Source: Desulfosporosinus fructosivorans (GTDB lineage: Bacteria; Bacillota; Desulfitobacteriia; Desulfitobacteriales; Desulfitobacteriaceae). From it: 64,000 nt of DNA. Of the stretch, positions 24,737 to 34,692 are shown in pieces. Position numbers and translations under genes: made by a program. Position 1 is the stretch's first letter; every line of letters begins with the position of its first letter. The DNA lies in the NCBI RefSeq assembly GCF_004766045.1, contig NZ_SPQQ01000003.1, positions 1 through 64,000 on the forward strand, in the 5' to 3' direction. The notes under the pieces were generated by a model. That model had not been told where the DNA came from. It saw only the letters and a program-made list of their open reading frames with translations, and ran no database searches.

Positions 24737-24868
24737 ATGGCGCTTATATCGATCATATGGGGGGGCTTTCGTAAAGGAAAAGGCGGCTCGGCGATACACT
24801 ATTCTCCGCCAGTGGCTATTCCTTTACGAATCACGGCTCCGGCGATACTCTCCACTGGAAGAGTATGA
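24737..24868 (+). CDS. Small ORF after leader module B, 43 residues
   Basis: ATG preceded by GGGAGGTGATGCG, the same context as the ORF at 24428. The product begins MALISIIWGGFRKGKGG and has no known relatives that I recognise. The coding region runs into a dyad (TTTCGTAAAGGAA near 24767 with TTCCTTTACGAA near 24819). It is more likely a leader or relic than a functional protein. Confidence 0.25.
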   Translation: MALISIIWGGFRKGKGGSAIHYSPPVAIPLRITAPAILSTGRV

Positions 24869-24935
24869 GACTATCGTCAACGAAGTGAAAGCGGAACACC
24901 CACTTCTAGAAGTAGGTGTCTCGGAAGTGGTTAAT
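24819..24935 (+). repeat. IS200/IS605-like end relic (copy c) before anfH
   Basis: ACGAATCACGGCTCCGGCGATACT..., GTCAACGAAGTGAAAGC and the hairpin ACACCCACTTCTAGAAGTAGGTGT resemble the solo hairpin elements at 4517, 36865 and 54427. No transposase remains. It separates leader module B from the anfH ribosome site. Confidence 0.4.
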
Positions 24936-24945
24936 GGGTATATGA

Positions 24946-25788
<843 letters not shown>

Positions 25789-25902
25789 GCGATGATTTCA
25801 GTGTGTAATCCCTATTCAATTCAGATTGTAAAACGAATAGATTAGACTTGTCGAGCACTGGAATTATCGATAAATACGAAAACAAGGGAGGCGACAGATA
25901 TT

Positions 25903-26229
25903 ATGATTTTGATTCGAGCGATTATTAGACCCGATAAAAAAGAAGTAATTCTTGATGAACTTTCCAAAGCTGGGTTTCATGCTGCGACTGTAGTTGACGT
26001 TGTAGGCCGTGGTAAACAAAAGGGCATTACGTTTGGTGACGTTATTTATGATGAAATTCCTAAAAGTCTGATTATGTTAGCTGTTAATGATGGAGATAAA
26101 GATAAGGTGCTGGAGGTTATTTTCCGTCATGCTAAGACCGGGGAAACAGGAGCTTTTGGCGATGGGAAAATAATTGTCAGCCCTATCGATGAAGTGTACA
26201 CCGTTTCCAGCGGCGTTGCTGGGCTGTAA
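25903..26229 (+). CDS. nifI1: PII-family nitrogen regulator NifI1
   Basis: 108-residue GlnB-type protein. In archaea and clostridia, NifI1 and NifI2 form a complex that switches nitrogenase activity off after ammonium addition and responds to 2-oxoglutarate. The PII pattern is clear: MILIRAIIRPDKKEVILDELSKAGFHAATVVDVVGRGKQKG, T-loop region, and GETGAFGDGKIIVSPIDEVYTVSSG. AAGGGAGGCG precedes the ATG. Its place between anfH and anfD is typical of this regulator type. Confidence 0.9.
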   Translation: MILIRAIIRPDKKEVILDELSKAGFHAATVVDVVGRGKQKGITFGDVIYDEIPKSLIMLAVNDGDKDKVLEVIFRHAKTGETGAFGDGKIIVSPIDEVYTVSSGVAGL

Positions 26230-26242
26230 AGGAGGTGGCGTT

Positions 26243-26650
26243 ATGAAAGAAATTATAGCCGTAGTCAGAATGAATAAGGTCAGTACTACTAAAAAAGCAC
26301 TGATCGAAGTTGGGGCCGCTGGTTTTACTGCCTCGAAGGTTATGGGGCGCGGCAAGCTGGTCGAAGATAAATCCGTCATTGCGGAACGTAGAAAGACATT
26401 ATTAGCCTTGGCCCAGAAAGATGATCAGGTTACAGAAAAGATGATCACCGAATTTTTAGATGGCACTCGTTTATTCCCCCGCAGGTTGTTTAACGTTCTG
26501 GCCCATGACGAAGACGTACCCAAGATTATCGCTGCTATAATTAAGGCCAATCAAACAGAGTACAAGGTTGGTGACGGAAAAATCTTCGTGCTGCCGACGC
26601 TTGATGCAGTCCGAGTTAGAACTCAGGAATCCGGAGATGCGGCAATCTAG
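26243..26650 (+). CDS. nifI2: PII-family nitrogen regulator NifI2
   Basis: 135-residue partner of NifI1: MKEIIAVVRMNKVSTTKKALIEVGAAGFTASKVMGRGK, then TEYKVGDGKIFVLPTLDAVRVRTQESG. It has a longer T-loop segment than NifI1, as is usual. ATG 26243 has AAAGGAGGTGGCG upstream, 13 bp after the nifI1 stop. Acts on the nitrogenase protein, not on transcription, in studied species. Confidence 0.9.
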   Translation: MKEIIAVVRMNKVSTTKKALIEVGAAGFTASKVMGRGKLVEDKSVIAERRKTLLALAQKDDQVTEKMITEFLDGTRLFPRRLFNVLAHDEDVPKIIAAIIKANQTEYKVGDGKIFVLPTLDAVRVRTQESGDAAI

Positions 26651-26661
26651 CGGAATAGTGA

Positions 26662-28278
<1,617 letters not shown>

Positions 28279-28293
28279 GGAGGCAGGATATCT

Positions 28294-28668
28294 ATGGAGA
28301 AAATTATGGCAGAAACTATGGAGGATACTCTGAAAGACAGAGTTGAGCAACTGGTGGATTATATTATGAAATGGTGTTTGTGGCAATTTCACTCCCGTGC
28401 TTGGGACAGAGAGAAACAAAACGAGGGAATCCTAACCAAAACTAGGCAGTTATTGTGTGAGGAACCCGTCGAGCTCGAAACTCCGGCAGACCGTTGCTAT
28501 TGGGTGGATGCCGTACTCTTGGCTAGGGACTTCCAAGCAACCTATCCGTGGTTAGCTACCTTGGACAAAAAAGATATTCAGGTGCTCATGCAGGGACTTA
28601 AAGACCGGCTGGACTATTTAACGATTACGGGGTCGCTTAATCAAGAACTTACGGATCCTAAGTATTAA
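28294..28668 (+). CDS. anfG: Fe-only nitrogenase delta subunit
   Basis: The delta subunit is found only in V and Fe-only nitrogenases. The 124-residue protein shows [43 protein letters not shown] and [20 protein letters not shown], clearly AnfG/VnfG. AAGGAGGCAGG precedes the ATG, 15 bp after anfD. With the anfD sequence it favours Anf over Vnf. Confidence 0.93.
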   Translation: MEKIMAETMEDTLKDRVEQLVDYIMKWCLWQFHSRAWDREKQNEGILTKTRQLLCEEPVELETPADRCYWVDAVLLARDFQATYPWLATLDKKDIQVLMQGLKDRLDYLTITGSLNQELTDPKY

Positions 28669-28730
28669 AGAGCAGAGCAGTTCAGTCACAGTGGATGTAA
28701 AACAAAGTTAATAGGAAAGGGAGTCATACT

Positions 28731-30125
28731 ATGGCTTGTGAGTTAAAAGAAAAAGAACGTGTCGGTATTATCAACCCGATATTTACCTGCCAGCCCGCAG
28801 GCGCACAGTATGCTAGCATAGGAATCAAGGATTGTCTGGGGATCGTTCATGGAGGACAGGGCTGTGTTATGTTCGTCCGCTTGTTATTCGCTCAGCATTT
28901 CAAGGAAAACTTTGATATCGCGTCTTCATCTCTACACGAGGATGCTGCGGTGTTTGGTGCCGTCCATCGTGTCGAGGAAGCGGTCGATGTGGTTTTAATG
29001 CGGTATCCCCATGTGAAAGTCATACCGATCATCACAACCTGCTCGACGGAAGTCATAGGTGACGACGTCGATGGGGTGGTTCGAAAACTTAATCAAGGGC
29101 TATTGAAAGAAAAATATGCCAATCGAGAGGTCCATCTTATTTCGATTCATACCCCCAGTTTTAAGGGAAGTCAGGTGACCGGATACGATGTCGCGCTAGA
29201 GGCTTTTGTCCAGACGCTGGCCAAAAAAGACCAACCCAACGGAAAAGTCAACCTGATTACTGGCTGGGTCAATCCGGGAGACGTAACAGCACTCAAGCAC
29301 CTTCTGGCAGAAATGAAGGTGGAGGCAACCGTTCTTTTCGAAATTGAAAGCTTCGATTCCCCCATAATGCCAGATTCAGATAAAAGCGCAGTTTCCCACG
29401 GCAGTACGACGGTCGAGGAATTGATCGGAACGGCGAATGCGCTGGGAACGATTGCGCTGAACAAGTACGAAGGCGGAAAAGCCGCCCAATATCTGGCCAA
29501 CGAATTTGACATACCGACCATAATAGGGCCGACCCCGATTGGCATCCGCAACACGGATACCTTTCTGCAGAATCTGAAAAAAATGACTGGCAAGCCAATT
29601 CCGGAGTCTCTCGTTCGCGAACGCGGAATTGCTATTGATGCGCTGACCGATCTGGTGCACATGTTTTTCGCCGATAAGCGAGTCGCTATCTACGGGCACC
29701 CCGATCTTGTCATAGGTTTGGCGGAATTTTGTCTCGATCTCGAGATGAAGCCTGTGCTGCTTCTGCTCGGCGACGACAATGTAACCTATCACGACGACCC
29801 ACGCATCAAGGCATTTCAGGAAAAAGTCGATTTTGATATGCAGATTATCTGCAATTCGGATCTGTGGGAACTGGAAGACCGAATCAAAAACCAGGGCTTA
29901 GAACTCGATCTCATCTTGGGTCATTCCAAAGGGAGGTTCATTTCTATTGACAATAATATCCCGATGGTTCGCGTGGGTTTCCCTACCTACGACCGGGCGG
30001 GATTGTACCGTCATCCTGTCGTCGGTTATGCGGGCGCGATCTGGCTCGCCGAAGAGATGGCGAACACGCTGTTCATCGATATGGAGTACAAAAAGAATAA
30101 GGAATGGATACTAAATGTATGGTAA
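28731..30125 (+). CDS. anfK: Fe-only nitrogenase beta subunit
   Basis: Beta subunit of the FeFe nitrogenase, 464 residues. P-cluster ligands: FTCQPAGA (Cys20), HGGQGC (Cys45) and TTCSTEVIGDD. HTPSFKGSQVTGYDVALEAFV is the conserved P-cluster-region segment, and the C terminus VRVGFPTYDRAGLYRHPVVGYAGAIWLAEEMAN is of AnfK type. Length is as expected for AnfK. No nifB, nifE or nifN lies in the window, so cofactor assembly genes must be elsewhere. Confidence 0.93.
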   Translation: MACELKEKERVGIINPIFTCQPAGAQYASIGIKDCLGIVHGGQGCVMFVRLLFAQHFKENFDIASSSLHEDAAVFGAVHRVEEAVDVVLMRYPHVKVIPIITTCSTEVIGDDVDGVVRKLNQGLLKEKYANREVHLISIHTPSFKGSQVTGYDVALEAFVQTLAKKDQPNGKVNLITGWVNPGDVTALKHLLAEMKVEATVLFEIESFDSPIMPDSDKSAVSHGSTTVEELIGTANALGTIALNKYEGGKAAQYLANEFDIPTIIGPTPIGIRNTDTFLQNLKKMTGKPIPESLVRERGIAIDALTDLVHMFFADKRVAIYGHPDLVIGLAEFCLDLEMKPVLLLLGDDNVTYHDDPRIKAFQEKVDFDMQIICNSDLWELEDRIKNQGLELDLILGHSKGRFISIDNNIPMVRVGFPTYDRAGLYRHPVVGYAGAIWLAEEMANTLFIDMEYKKNKEWILNVW

Positions 30126-30190
30126 GGTGTACTATAGGCCTGAAGGCTCTGAGCAAGCAATGATTATAGGCTTGAGCTGGAAATCTGTTG

Positions 30191-30233
30191 GATCATGCCA
30201 GTTCCTGATGGTTATCAGGTTCTGGCATGATCG
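30191..30233 (+). terminator. Hairpin after anfK
   Basis: GATCATGCCAG...CTGGCATGATC with an inner CCTGAT/ATCAGG pairing. There is no T run, so it may stabilise the message end rather than terminate. Confidence 0.5.
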
Positions 30234-30252
30234 TTGAAAAGAGGAGACAATA

Positions 30253-30798
30253 ATGAAGGAAATTACTCACTATTATTTTGCCTATGGTTCGAATATGAAC
30301 TTGGCTCAAATCAAGCAAAGGTGTTTGAGTCCCAAGGTACTCGGTATTGCTTGCCTACCGGGTTACAAGGTTGAATTTTACGGATATTCTGGCATTTGGG
30401 ATGGAGCCCAGGAAACGGTCATTCCGGATCGGCAATCAGAAGTATGGGGAGTATTATACGAATTGCAGTTTTTTGATTGTGAGTCACTCGATGAGTATCA
30501 TGATGTTCGTATTGATGGGACGGGGCCGTATTTTCACTATCCGGTGGAGGTAATCAATAGGGAGCAGGGCACGATTGAGGCTATGATTTATAAAAAAAAT
30601 ATCTTGCAAGCAGCGAAACCTCCAAGCATGGAATACTTAAATTTCATTGTGCAAGGTGCAAAAGAGCAAGGGTTACCCGAAGCGTATATAAAGCTTTTGC
30701 AAACTGAGAAAACAACGCCTGCTTCTTATACTGTGCCCATCGTGCAAAAGTCGAAATTAAGTTATATGAATGTAACTTGTGATGCTTGTGATCAGTGA
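30253..30798 (+). CDS. Gamma-glutamylcyclotransferase-fold (GGCT/AIG2-like) protein
   Basis: 181 residues with the family signature HYYFAYGSNMNLAQIKQRC, then VWGVLYEL and the catalytic-type acidic residue in ESLDEYHDV. Such enzymes cyclise gamma-glutamylamine bonds, but many bacterial members are uncharacterised. AAAGAGGAGAC precedes the ATG. The gene lies 127 bp after anfK and is likely a separate unit. A hairpin element of the GTTCAGCT type begins just after its stop. Confidence 0.75.
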   Translation: MKEITHYYFAYGSNMNLAQIKQRCLSPKVLGIACLPGYKVEFYGYSGIWDGAQETVIPDRQSEVWGVLYELQFFDCESLDEYHDVRIDGTGPYFHYPVEVINREQGTIEAMIYKKNILQAAKPPSMEYLNFIVQGAKEQGLPEAYIKLLQTEKTTPASYTVPIVQKSKLSYMNVTCDACDQ

Positions 30799-30802
30799 AA
30801 GT

Positions 30803-30880
30803 AACTCGTTCAGCTAAAGCTGAACATTGAGGCTTCAGGAGAGTTTACCCCACCTGAAGTGGAGAACGAGGGGATCGCTC
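30803..30880 (+). repeat. IS200/IS605-like end relic (copy d)
   Basis: AACTCGTTCAGCTAAAGCTGAAC, ATTGAGGCTTCAGGAG and CCCCACCTGAAGTGGAG follow the same order as at 5982 and 56495. Solo element without transposase. Confidence 0.45.
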
Positions 30881-30948
30881 ATTTATTGAAATGTGCAGCT
30901 TGCCGCTGGAATCGATCGTTAAAATTATTAGGAAAGGATGAAAGAAAG

Positions 30949-31662
30949 ATGAGGCTTCACTATTTGCAACATGTCCCGTTCGAAGATCCGGGCAGTATAT
31001 TAATATGGGCAAAGGAAAATGGTGGTGTTATAACAAATACGCAATTATACAAAAATGACCCTCTCCCAAAACAGCAGGATTTCGATTGGCTGGTGGTCAT
31101 GGGTGGTCCGATGAACATCTATGCTGAAGAAGACTATCCGTGGCTTGCCGCTGAAAAAGTGTTCATCCGGGAGGCCATTGCCTCTGGTAAAGTAATTATC
31201 GGCCTATGTCTTGGAGCTCAATTGCTTGCCGATGCGATAGGCGGCAAGGTGACTCGGAATCTTTATCAGGAAATTGGCTGGTTTCCAATCTGTTTGAGTG
31301 AGGAAGTTAGGTCATCCCCTTTATTTTCTTTTTTTCCTCAACAGCCAGTCGTATTCCAGTGGCACGGGGACACCTTCAGTGTTCTGCCCGAAGACGCGCA
31401 AAACATAGCAGAAAACGATGCCTGCCAGCATCAGGCCTTCATTTATAGAAAAAGGGTCTTCGGATTTCAGTTTCATCTGGAAAATACTCCAGCGATCATC
31501 AAGGGCCTTGTTGAAAATTGCGGGGAAGAAATGGTTCCTAACGTATATGTGCAGACGCCGGAGGAAGTGCTTGCTCACCCTGAATATATCGAACAAAACA
31601 ATCGATGGATGGATATGTTTCTTACGCAACTAGAAGCAATGGATAGAAAGGGTGAACTTTAA
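30949..31662 (+). CDS. Class I glutamine amidotransferase-like protein
   Basis: 237-residue GATase1 domain alone, like the standalone GuaA-type amidotransferases. Nucleophile Cys in IIGLCLGAQLLADA, and HGDTF and FGFQFHLE for the His/Glu part of the triad; VVMGGPMNIYAEEDYPWLAAE precedes. ATG 30949 with AGGAAAGGATGAAAG is the start; the open frame before it is encoded by the repeat element. It overlaps the next gene by one base, so the two are coupled. Substrate unknown. Confidence 0.8.
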   Translation: MRLHYLQHVPFEDPGSILIWAKENGGVITNTQLYKNDPLPKQQDFDWLVVMGGPMNIYAEEDYPWLAAEKVFIREAIASGKVIIGLCLGAQLLADAIGGKVTRNLYQEIGWFPICLSEEVRSSPLFSFFPQQPVVFQWHGDTFSVLPEDAQNIAENDACQHQAFIYRKRVFGFQFHLENTPAIIKGLVENCGEEMVPNVYVQTPEEVLAHPEYIEQNNRWMDMFLTQLEAMDRKGEL

Positions 31663-32195
31663 TGAATCAGGTTAGTTATACAAAGAGAAACTGCACAGAT
31701 CAGCAGAAAATCGAAACCTTCCTTGTGCAGGAAAGAAACGGCGTGCTCGGCATGGTCAGTGGTATTTTTCCGTACGCCGTTCCGGTGAACTATGTATGGC
31801 ATAACGGTGCAGTTTACTTTCATGGCATGGGTTCGGGTAAAAAGGAAGAGATTCTTTCCCAAAATCCCTTCGTTTGTTTCACGATCTATAAGGAACAGAG
31901 TACCGTGACTGATCCAGTTCCCTGCCACGCTGATACAGCCTACATAAGCGTCATGATTTTTGGAAAGGCTGAAAAGGTGACTGATCCTGAAGAGGCCACT
32001 GAGGCTCTCCAGAAGGTGCTTGACAAGTTTATGCCAAGCTATTACAGTCACCCTTTAACCAGCACGTTGATTGAGAACTATCGCTCTTCAATGGATGGAA
32101 ATGCGGTTTCGGTTTATCGGGTAACGCCGCAGGAAATGACAGCTAAAGAAAACTCGGTGGAATCTGAGAAACTGATGCCAGTGGAAACGCGGTAA
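31662..32195 (+). CDS. Pyridoxamine 5'-phosphate oxidase-like flavin-binding protein
   Basis: 177-residue split-barrel FMN protein of the nitroimidazole-resistance (NimA-like) type: FLVQERNGVLGMVSGIFPYAVPVNYVWHNGAVYFHGMGSGKKEEIL, then FGKAEKVTDPEEATEALQKVL. Relatives reduce or bind flavin/haem; specific activity is unknown. Its ATG overlaps the stop of the amidotransferase gene (TAATG). The same reading frame continues after the TAA into a Mop-domain relic. Confidence 0.78.
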   Translation: MNQVSYTKRNCTDQQKIETFLVQERNGVLGMVSGIFPYAVPVNYVWHNGAVYFHGMGSGKKEEILSQNPFVCFTIYKEQSTVTDPVPCHADTAYISVMIFGKAEKVTDPEEATEALQKVLDKFMPSYYSHPLTSTLIENYRSSMDGNAVSVYRVTPQEMTAKENSVESEKLMPVETR

Positions 32196-32198
32196 CCA

Positions 32199-32360
32199 GC
32201 TGGTGCAGGTCCAGTATCTACTGAAGTTACCATCGACATCGGTGGTCAATCGATGGTAGTCGCTTCTATAACTACTGGGTCGGCAGATTCAATGGATCTT
32301 AAAGTTGGCGACGATGTCAGCGCCCTTATTAAAGCAAGTTCAGTTATGATTATGAAATAG
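32199..32360 (+). pseudogene. Relic of a Mop (molbindin) domain
   Basis: Translation of this segment gives AGAGPVSTEVTIDIGGQSMV, then VASITTGSADSMDLKVGDDVSALIKASSVMIMK and a stop. This is the C-terminal part of a molybdopterin/molybdate-binding Mop domain (GPVSTEV...IDIGG...ITTGSAD.L.L..GD.V.ALIKASSVM). The first 15 or so residues and any start codon are missing. It is in frame with the preceding gene across one TAA. Confidence 0.7.
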
Positions 32361-32374
32361 TTGAAAATACTAAG

Positions 32375-32419
32375 TTAACGGCTCGCACTAGACCTAATAG
32401 GTTTGGGACGAGTCGTTAA
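32375..32419 (+). terminator. Hairpin after the Mop relic
   Basis: TTAACGGCTCG against CGAGTCGTTAA with an inner CCTAATAGG. No T run follows, so function is uncertain. Confidence 0.4.
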
Positions 32420-32549
32420 TTGATTCCATTTATATAGGCAATAGAGGTGGCTATTGAGTCATTCCTCTAAGAATACATCGCAATAGTTTTGTTGTCACTG
32501 TGAGAAACGGATTAGGATGACCGCACACATTCGGGTTTGACCATCACAT

Positions 32550-33428
32550 TTAAGCTCTGGAAGATGGCAATGGGTGTGGGGGATTAAACTCGGTTGGGAA
32601 GGTCAGACGAAGTTGGATCAAAATAATCATCTTTTCTTGCACAGTTCTGAAAAAACCCTCTTCAAATGGTCCACCTGGCAACCGTACACGGTCGAGTGGG
32701 TCATCCATCTCATTGATCTGACTGTAGATAAGCTCACAATTTGGTGAGGTGTTAAAATATTGTTGGCTTATAACGTTAAATTCGTTGAGGTCACCCGATA
32801 TGAGTTTGTCTTTAGGCGAGAACCCCAAAGGTAGCGACGTCGTACTTGAAAATTCGTACTCTTGCTGCTGGTTAAAAAGGGTTGGTGATATGGAATGGGT
32901 ACCCCCGAGGTCAACAACACACGTAAAGGGCAGATCAATGACAAAATCTTTAATGGTACCTTCCACTGTGGTTGCAGTTTGTCGGATCGGTTCAGAATAT
33001 TGAATATCTTTGCGTACAAACCCTCCAAGAAACAACTTTGGAGTATCGTTTGGAATACCACATACTGGTGGTAAGTGGTTAAAAAAACGACATTGAGTTA
33101 TTCTAAGGTTCTTTCTAATCATTTTGATTTCTAGTGCTTTTGTTGGCAAGGTGAAAATGGATTCTGTAGGGATCGATACTGTGACTAATACTGTACCTGG
33201 AGCCGTTTTTTTTACTTCAAGAGGGGTACACGTTGGTAGAGTCGCATGATTAGGGAAAACTGGATTCGGAGTAACTGCGTGATTCTGTTGAGGGCACACC
33301 GTAGTTGGTGGCATAGATGAAACCCAAACTGGAATAAATGAATCTTTTTGGGTCCACTGATGAGGACAATGCTTGAGGTCAGTCACCGTTTTTCGTCCCT
33401 TCTTCCTAATTTGTTGATGAGATAACAT
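32550..33428 (-). CDS. CsxC/DUF7852-like putative spore surface protein
   Basis: The 292-residue protein has the pattern of clostridial CsxC-type exosporium or spore-coat proteins: ALEIKMIRKNLRITQCRFF, then KLFLGGFVRKDIQYSEP and GTIKDFVIDLPFTCVV. The N terminus is Cys/His/Pro-rich. There is no signal peptide, as is normal for proteins assembled on the spore from the mother cell. It implies a sporulating host. Recognition is from motif memory, so the family name is moderately sure. Confidence 0.5.
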   Translation of the reverse strand: MLSHQQIRKKGRKTVTDLKHCPHQWTQKDSFIPVWVSSMPPTTVCPQQNHAVTPNPVFPNHATLPTCTPLEVKKTAPGTVLVTVSIPTESIFTLPTKALEIKMIRKNLRITQCRFFNHLPPVCGIPNDTPKLFLGGFVRKDIQYSEPIRQTATTVEGTIKDFVIDLPFTCVVDLGGTHSISPTLFNQQQEYEFSSTTSLPLGFSPKDKLISGDLNEFNVISQQYFNTSPNCELIYSQINEMDDPLDRVRLPGGPFEEGFFRTVQEKMIILIQLRLTFPTEFNPPHPLPSSRA

Positions 33429-33559
33429 TTGTCGTGATATAATCTACGCTCAAGCTTTAGTCTTTGTGCAAGCCCTAAGTACTTTTTAACTCAGGTATGT
33501 TTTTTGCCTATTTATAGGCAATAGTATATTATGAAACGAAGATATAATCATGAATTGTG

Positions 33560-33600
33560 CTGAATGTAGATTCCACTCATAGAAGTGGAGACATCTTCTG
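33560..33600 (+). repeat. IS200/IS605-like hairpin relic (copy e)
   Basis: GATTCCACTCATAGAAGTGGAGACATC shares the CACT-N-TAGAAGTG hairpin with the copies at 4517, 24885, 36865 and 54427. Confidence 0.4.
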
Positions 33601-33635
33601 GCACTTGGTAAATTTCGCGGACATAAGGAGGAACT

Positions 33636-34196
33636 ATGTTTAGGAAGAAAGTATTGATTGGAGTAACCATCATGATCCTGATGGTCTCGCTTACTGGCTG
33701 CACAAAGGAATCTAAAGTTGAAGTTCCAAAAGTAACTCAACCACAAGCTGGCGTATCTCAACTGCCCGAAGGTCATCCCACGGAAACTCCAGCTTCAACA
33801 GTTGACAAAGCAGTTCAGATTGCTGCAGAAACAAAAATAAACGACTTGCTCAATAAGAATTACCCTGGAGATTGGAAAGTTTCGGGAACCACTTTGAGTA
33901 AGGGTACCTATACCGAAAATGGTAATTACAAAATGGTGGATGATGTTGAAAAGCTGTTTCCAGGGACCATGGGGGTATCCATTTTTGTTGGGGAAGAGAG
34001 AATATCTTCCAGTGTTAAACAAGGTGCTGAAAGAGTTTTAAAAGGGTATGCCACCCCAACTACAGTTGGTGAAGTTATGAAAAGTGGGACGACCACTAGT
34101 TCCCTTATCAGCGGGTATCTAAAAGTCTATGTACCTTTCAAGGATAGCAGCGGTAAGACGGTTGCAGTTATAACAGTATCCGTACCACAGGCCTAA
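33636..34196 (+). CDS. Lipoprotein with a Cache-like sensor domain
   Basis: 186 residues. Lipoprotein signal MFRKKVLIGVTIMILMVSLTGC (lipobox LTGC). Residues about 90-185 read like a single Cache domain of chemoreceptors: GVSIFVGEERISSSVKQGAERVLKGYATPTTVGEVM, then ISGYLKVYVPFKDSSGKTVAVITVSV. Cache domains bind small ligands outside the cell, but this one lacks any transmembrane or signalling part, so it may be a free-standing binding lipoprotein. ATAAGGAGGAACT precedes the ATG. Confidence 0.6.
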   Translation: MFRKKVLIGVTIMILMVSLTGCTKESKVEVPKVTQPQAGVSQLPEGHPTETPASTVDKAVQIAAETKINDLLNKNYPGDWKVSGTTLSKGTYTENGNYKMVDDVEKLFPGTMGVSIFVGEERISSSVKQGAERVLKGYATPTTVGEVMKSGTTTSSLISGYLKVYVPFKDSSGKTVAVITVSVPQA

Positions 34197-34212
34197 GGGA
34201 AATTGATAGCTG

Positions 34213-34280
34213 GAGAATTAAGTGCGCTCCAGACTGCCTCTATCGTTGTAGCATTGCCGTTCTTGAGCGATGTACGTAAG
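34213..34280 (+). pseudogene. C-terminal fragment of a BCCT transporter
   Basis: GAATTAAGTGCGCTCCAGACTGCCTC reads GELSALQTASIVVALPFL, matching GALQTASIAAAFPFM near the end of the BCCT transporter at 39222. No upstream part remains. It points to an earlier or rearranged transporter gene before the sigma-54 activator. Confidence 0.55.
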
Positions 34281-34692
34281 GGACATAGCTCTGATAAGAA
34301 CTTTCCGAGGGCAGAATTTTAATCGGGAAGTATTGATCCTCAATAATATAGCGGTTCGTAAATCCTAAAATAGGAGGCTTTCACACATATAAGGTAGTGA
34401 AAGCCTCTTAAATAATTTTATAGATAAATATCAATAAAAAGAATAGTCGGAATTTTCGTTTATGGATATAGATGTAGCAAAACGAGCATGAATGTAGTGA
34501 TTTGTTCGAGAAGAATGGTGCTATGATTATGGTAGGTGTGATATTAATCTAAGCAGTTTTATGATTATTAATCGGAACAATAATTGACTAGAATTAGATA
34601 ACGGAATCCATAAAATCGAGAAATTCCATCCTGATCTGGACATAAGGTAAGCTTTTTATCTACGTCGCCGGAAGAAAGAGGGAGGTAATAAC
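34281..34692. promoter_or_regulatory. Leader region of the sigma-54 activator gene
   Basis: It holds a terminator-like stem at 34371-34407 and a block at 34488-34545 (GCAAAACGAGCATGAATGTAGTGA...GAAGAATGGTGCTATGAT) that recurs at 55463-55520 before the mtrH-like gene. No clear -35/-10 or -24/-12 promoter was found. Confidence 0.45.
34371..34410 (+). terminator. Terminator-like hairpin
   Basis: GAGGCTTTCAC...GTGAAAGCCTC, followed by TTAAATAATTTTAT. It may end the transcript from 33636. Confidence 0.6.

Noticed and set aside
29171..29662. Minus-strand open frame opposite anfK
   Set aside because: Shadow frame in a higher-G+C gene; no support from motifs or context.
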